Shown one piece after another: positions 50,875-51,440 of a DNA stretch of 51,440 nucleotides. The DNA comes from Meiothermus sp. Its GTDB lineage: Bacteria; Deinococcota; Deinococci; Deinococcales; Thermaceae. The notes beneath the pieces were generated by a model, which was not told the origin of the DNA, searched no databases, and saw only the letters and a list, made by a program, of their open reading frames with translations. Each line of letters opens with the position of its first letter. Within the stretch, counting starts at the first letter, position 1. The translations under genes were made by a program, and so were the position numbers. The stretch covers positions 1 through 51,440 of the forward strand of contig NZ_JANXCG010000001.1 in the NCBI RefSeq assembly GCF_025060375.1. The letters run 5' to 3'.

Positions 50875-51440
50875 GTGGAACTGGCGGCCTTGCTCTTAGC
50901 CTACCTGTTCGGGGCTATCCCCGCGGGGGCCTGGCTGGCCCGGGGCTATGGGGTGGACATCCAGAAGGTGGGCTCAGGCAACATAGGGGCAACCAATGTG
51001 CTGCGCACCCTGGGGGTGGGGCCAGCCCTGCTGGTGGCGGCCTTTGATGTGCTCAAAGGGGGTATTGCGGTGCTGGTGGCCCGGTGGGCAGGCCTCGAGG
51101 GGCCCCTTCTGGGGGGGGTGGCGGTGGCCGCGGTGCTCGGGCACAACTACTCGGTCTTCCTGCGCTTTACAGGGGGTAAGGGGGTGGCCACCAGCTTCGG
51201 TACGCTCCTCTTCCTGGACCCAGGGGTGGCCCTGCTGACCTTTCCGGTGGGGGTGCTGACCATGCTCCTGACCCGCTTTGTCTCGGCGGGCAGCATGGTA
51301 GGGGGGGTGACCGCGGTGGTCCTGGCCTTCGCCATGGGGCGTCCGCTTTGGTTTGTGGGAACCTTGATCCTATTGGTGGGGCTCATCTTCTGGACCCACC
51401 GGGAAAATATTCGCCGCCTTCAGCAGGGCAGCGAGCGCCG
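50875..51440 (+). CDS. plsY: Glycerol-3-phosphate acyltransferase PlsY, 3' end cut by window
   Basis: The first 188 residues of a membrane acyltransferase that moves acyl groups from acyl-phosphate to glycerol-3-phosphate, the first step of phospholipid synthesis. It has several membrane helices and the three family motifs: [36 protein letters not shown], and a later THRENIRRL near the end. The GTG start at 50875 follows TATACT (50861-50866) by 8 nt. The family is about 200 residues long, so only a few codons are missing. Confidence 0.93.
   Translation, partial: MELAALLLAYLFGAIPAGAWLARGYGVDIQKVGSGNIGATNVLRTLGVGPALLVAAFDVLKGGIAVLVARWAGLEGPLLGGVAVAAVLGHNYSVFLRFTGGKGVATSFGTLLFLDPGVALLTFPVGVLTMLLTRFVSAGSMVGGVTAVVLAFAMGRPLWFVGTLILLVGLIFWTHRENIRRLQQGSER

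Overview
The window looks like chromosomal DNA from a member of the Thermaceae (Meiothermus, Calidithermus or Allomeiothermus type rather than Thermus proper, though the genus is uncertain). The evidence is the 5' end of a 16S rRNA gene, high GC content, strong G/C preference at codon third positions, many GTG starts, Thermus-type competence/pilus genes, a Thermus-like family 5 uracil-DNA glycosylase, and -10 boxes placed 6-7 nt before start codons, which is the leaderless-mRNA layout known in Deinococcus-Thermus. There is no sign of phage, IS elements or CRISPR.

Region 1 (1-1040, minus): the start of a 16S rRNA gene and its promoter. The -35 box of that promoter lies inside the last codons of trmI (tRNA m1A58 methyltransferase). 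Region 2 (1067-11611, plus): a short-loop membrane histidine kinase, then a pilA1-A2-A3-comZ-like minor pilin operon, a NarL-type response regulator, and a second minor pilin operon in permuted order (comZ-like first, then three prepilins), closed by a cytochrome P450. The second comZ-like protein has a CxxCH motif. This duplicated tip-pilin locus is the most unusual part of the window.

Region 3 (11583-22812): housekeeping and envelope genes, namely folC, a BatA-like VWA protein, UDGb, an aquaporin, an HD protein, dxs, a pspA-membrane protein-lipoprotein operon, a polyprenyl synthase, purD and a histidine phosphatase. Region 4 (22832-32106): gatB-purM, a PduO-type adenosyltransferase, a large secreted metallopeptidase/propeller/barrel protein, and a nucleotide-sugar operon (ugd, UXS, galE) that leads from UDP-glucose to UDP-glucuronate, UDP-xylose and UDP-galactose.

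Region 5 (32328-41899): proBA, pepF, a GH1 beta-glucosidase, a VOC dioxygenase-like protein, an RmlD-like reductase, a small membrane protein, tRNA-Leu and tRNA-His with a clear promoter and terminator, rlmB, and a rhodanese. Region 6 (41985-51440): DNA metabolism (priA without helicase motifs, uvrA, dnaB, an orphan adenine methyltransferase), a decayed stretch between uvrA and dnaB, a sulfite-oxidase-like protein, and plsY cut by the window end.

The only gene-free stretch longer than 300 bases is 47112-47659.
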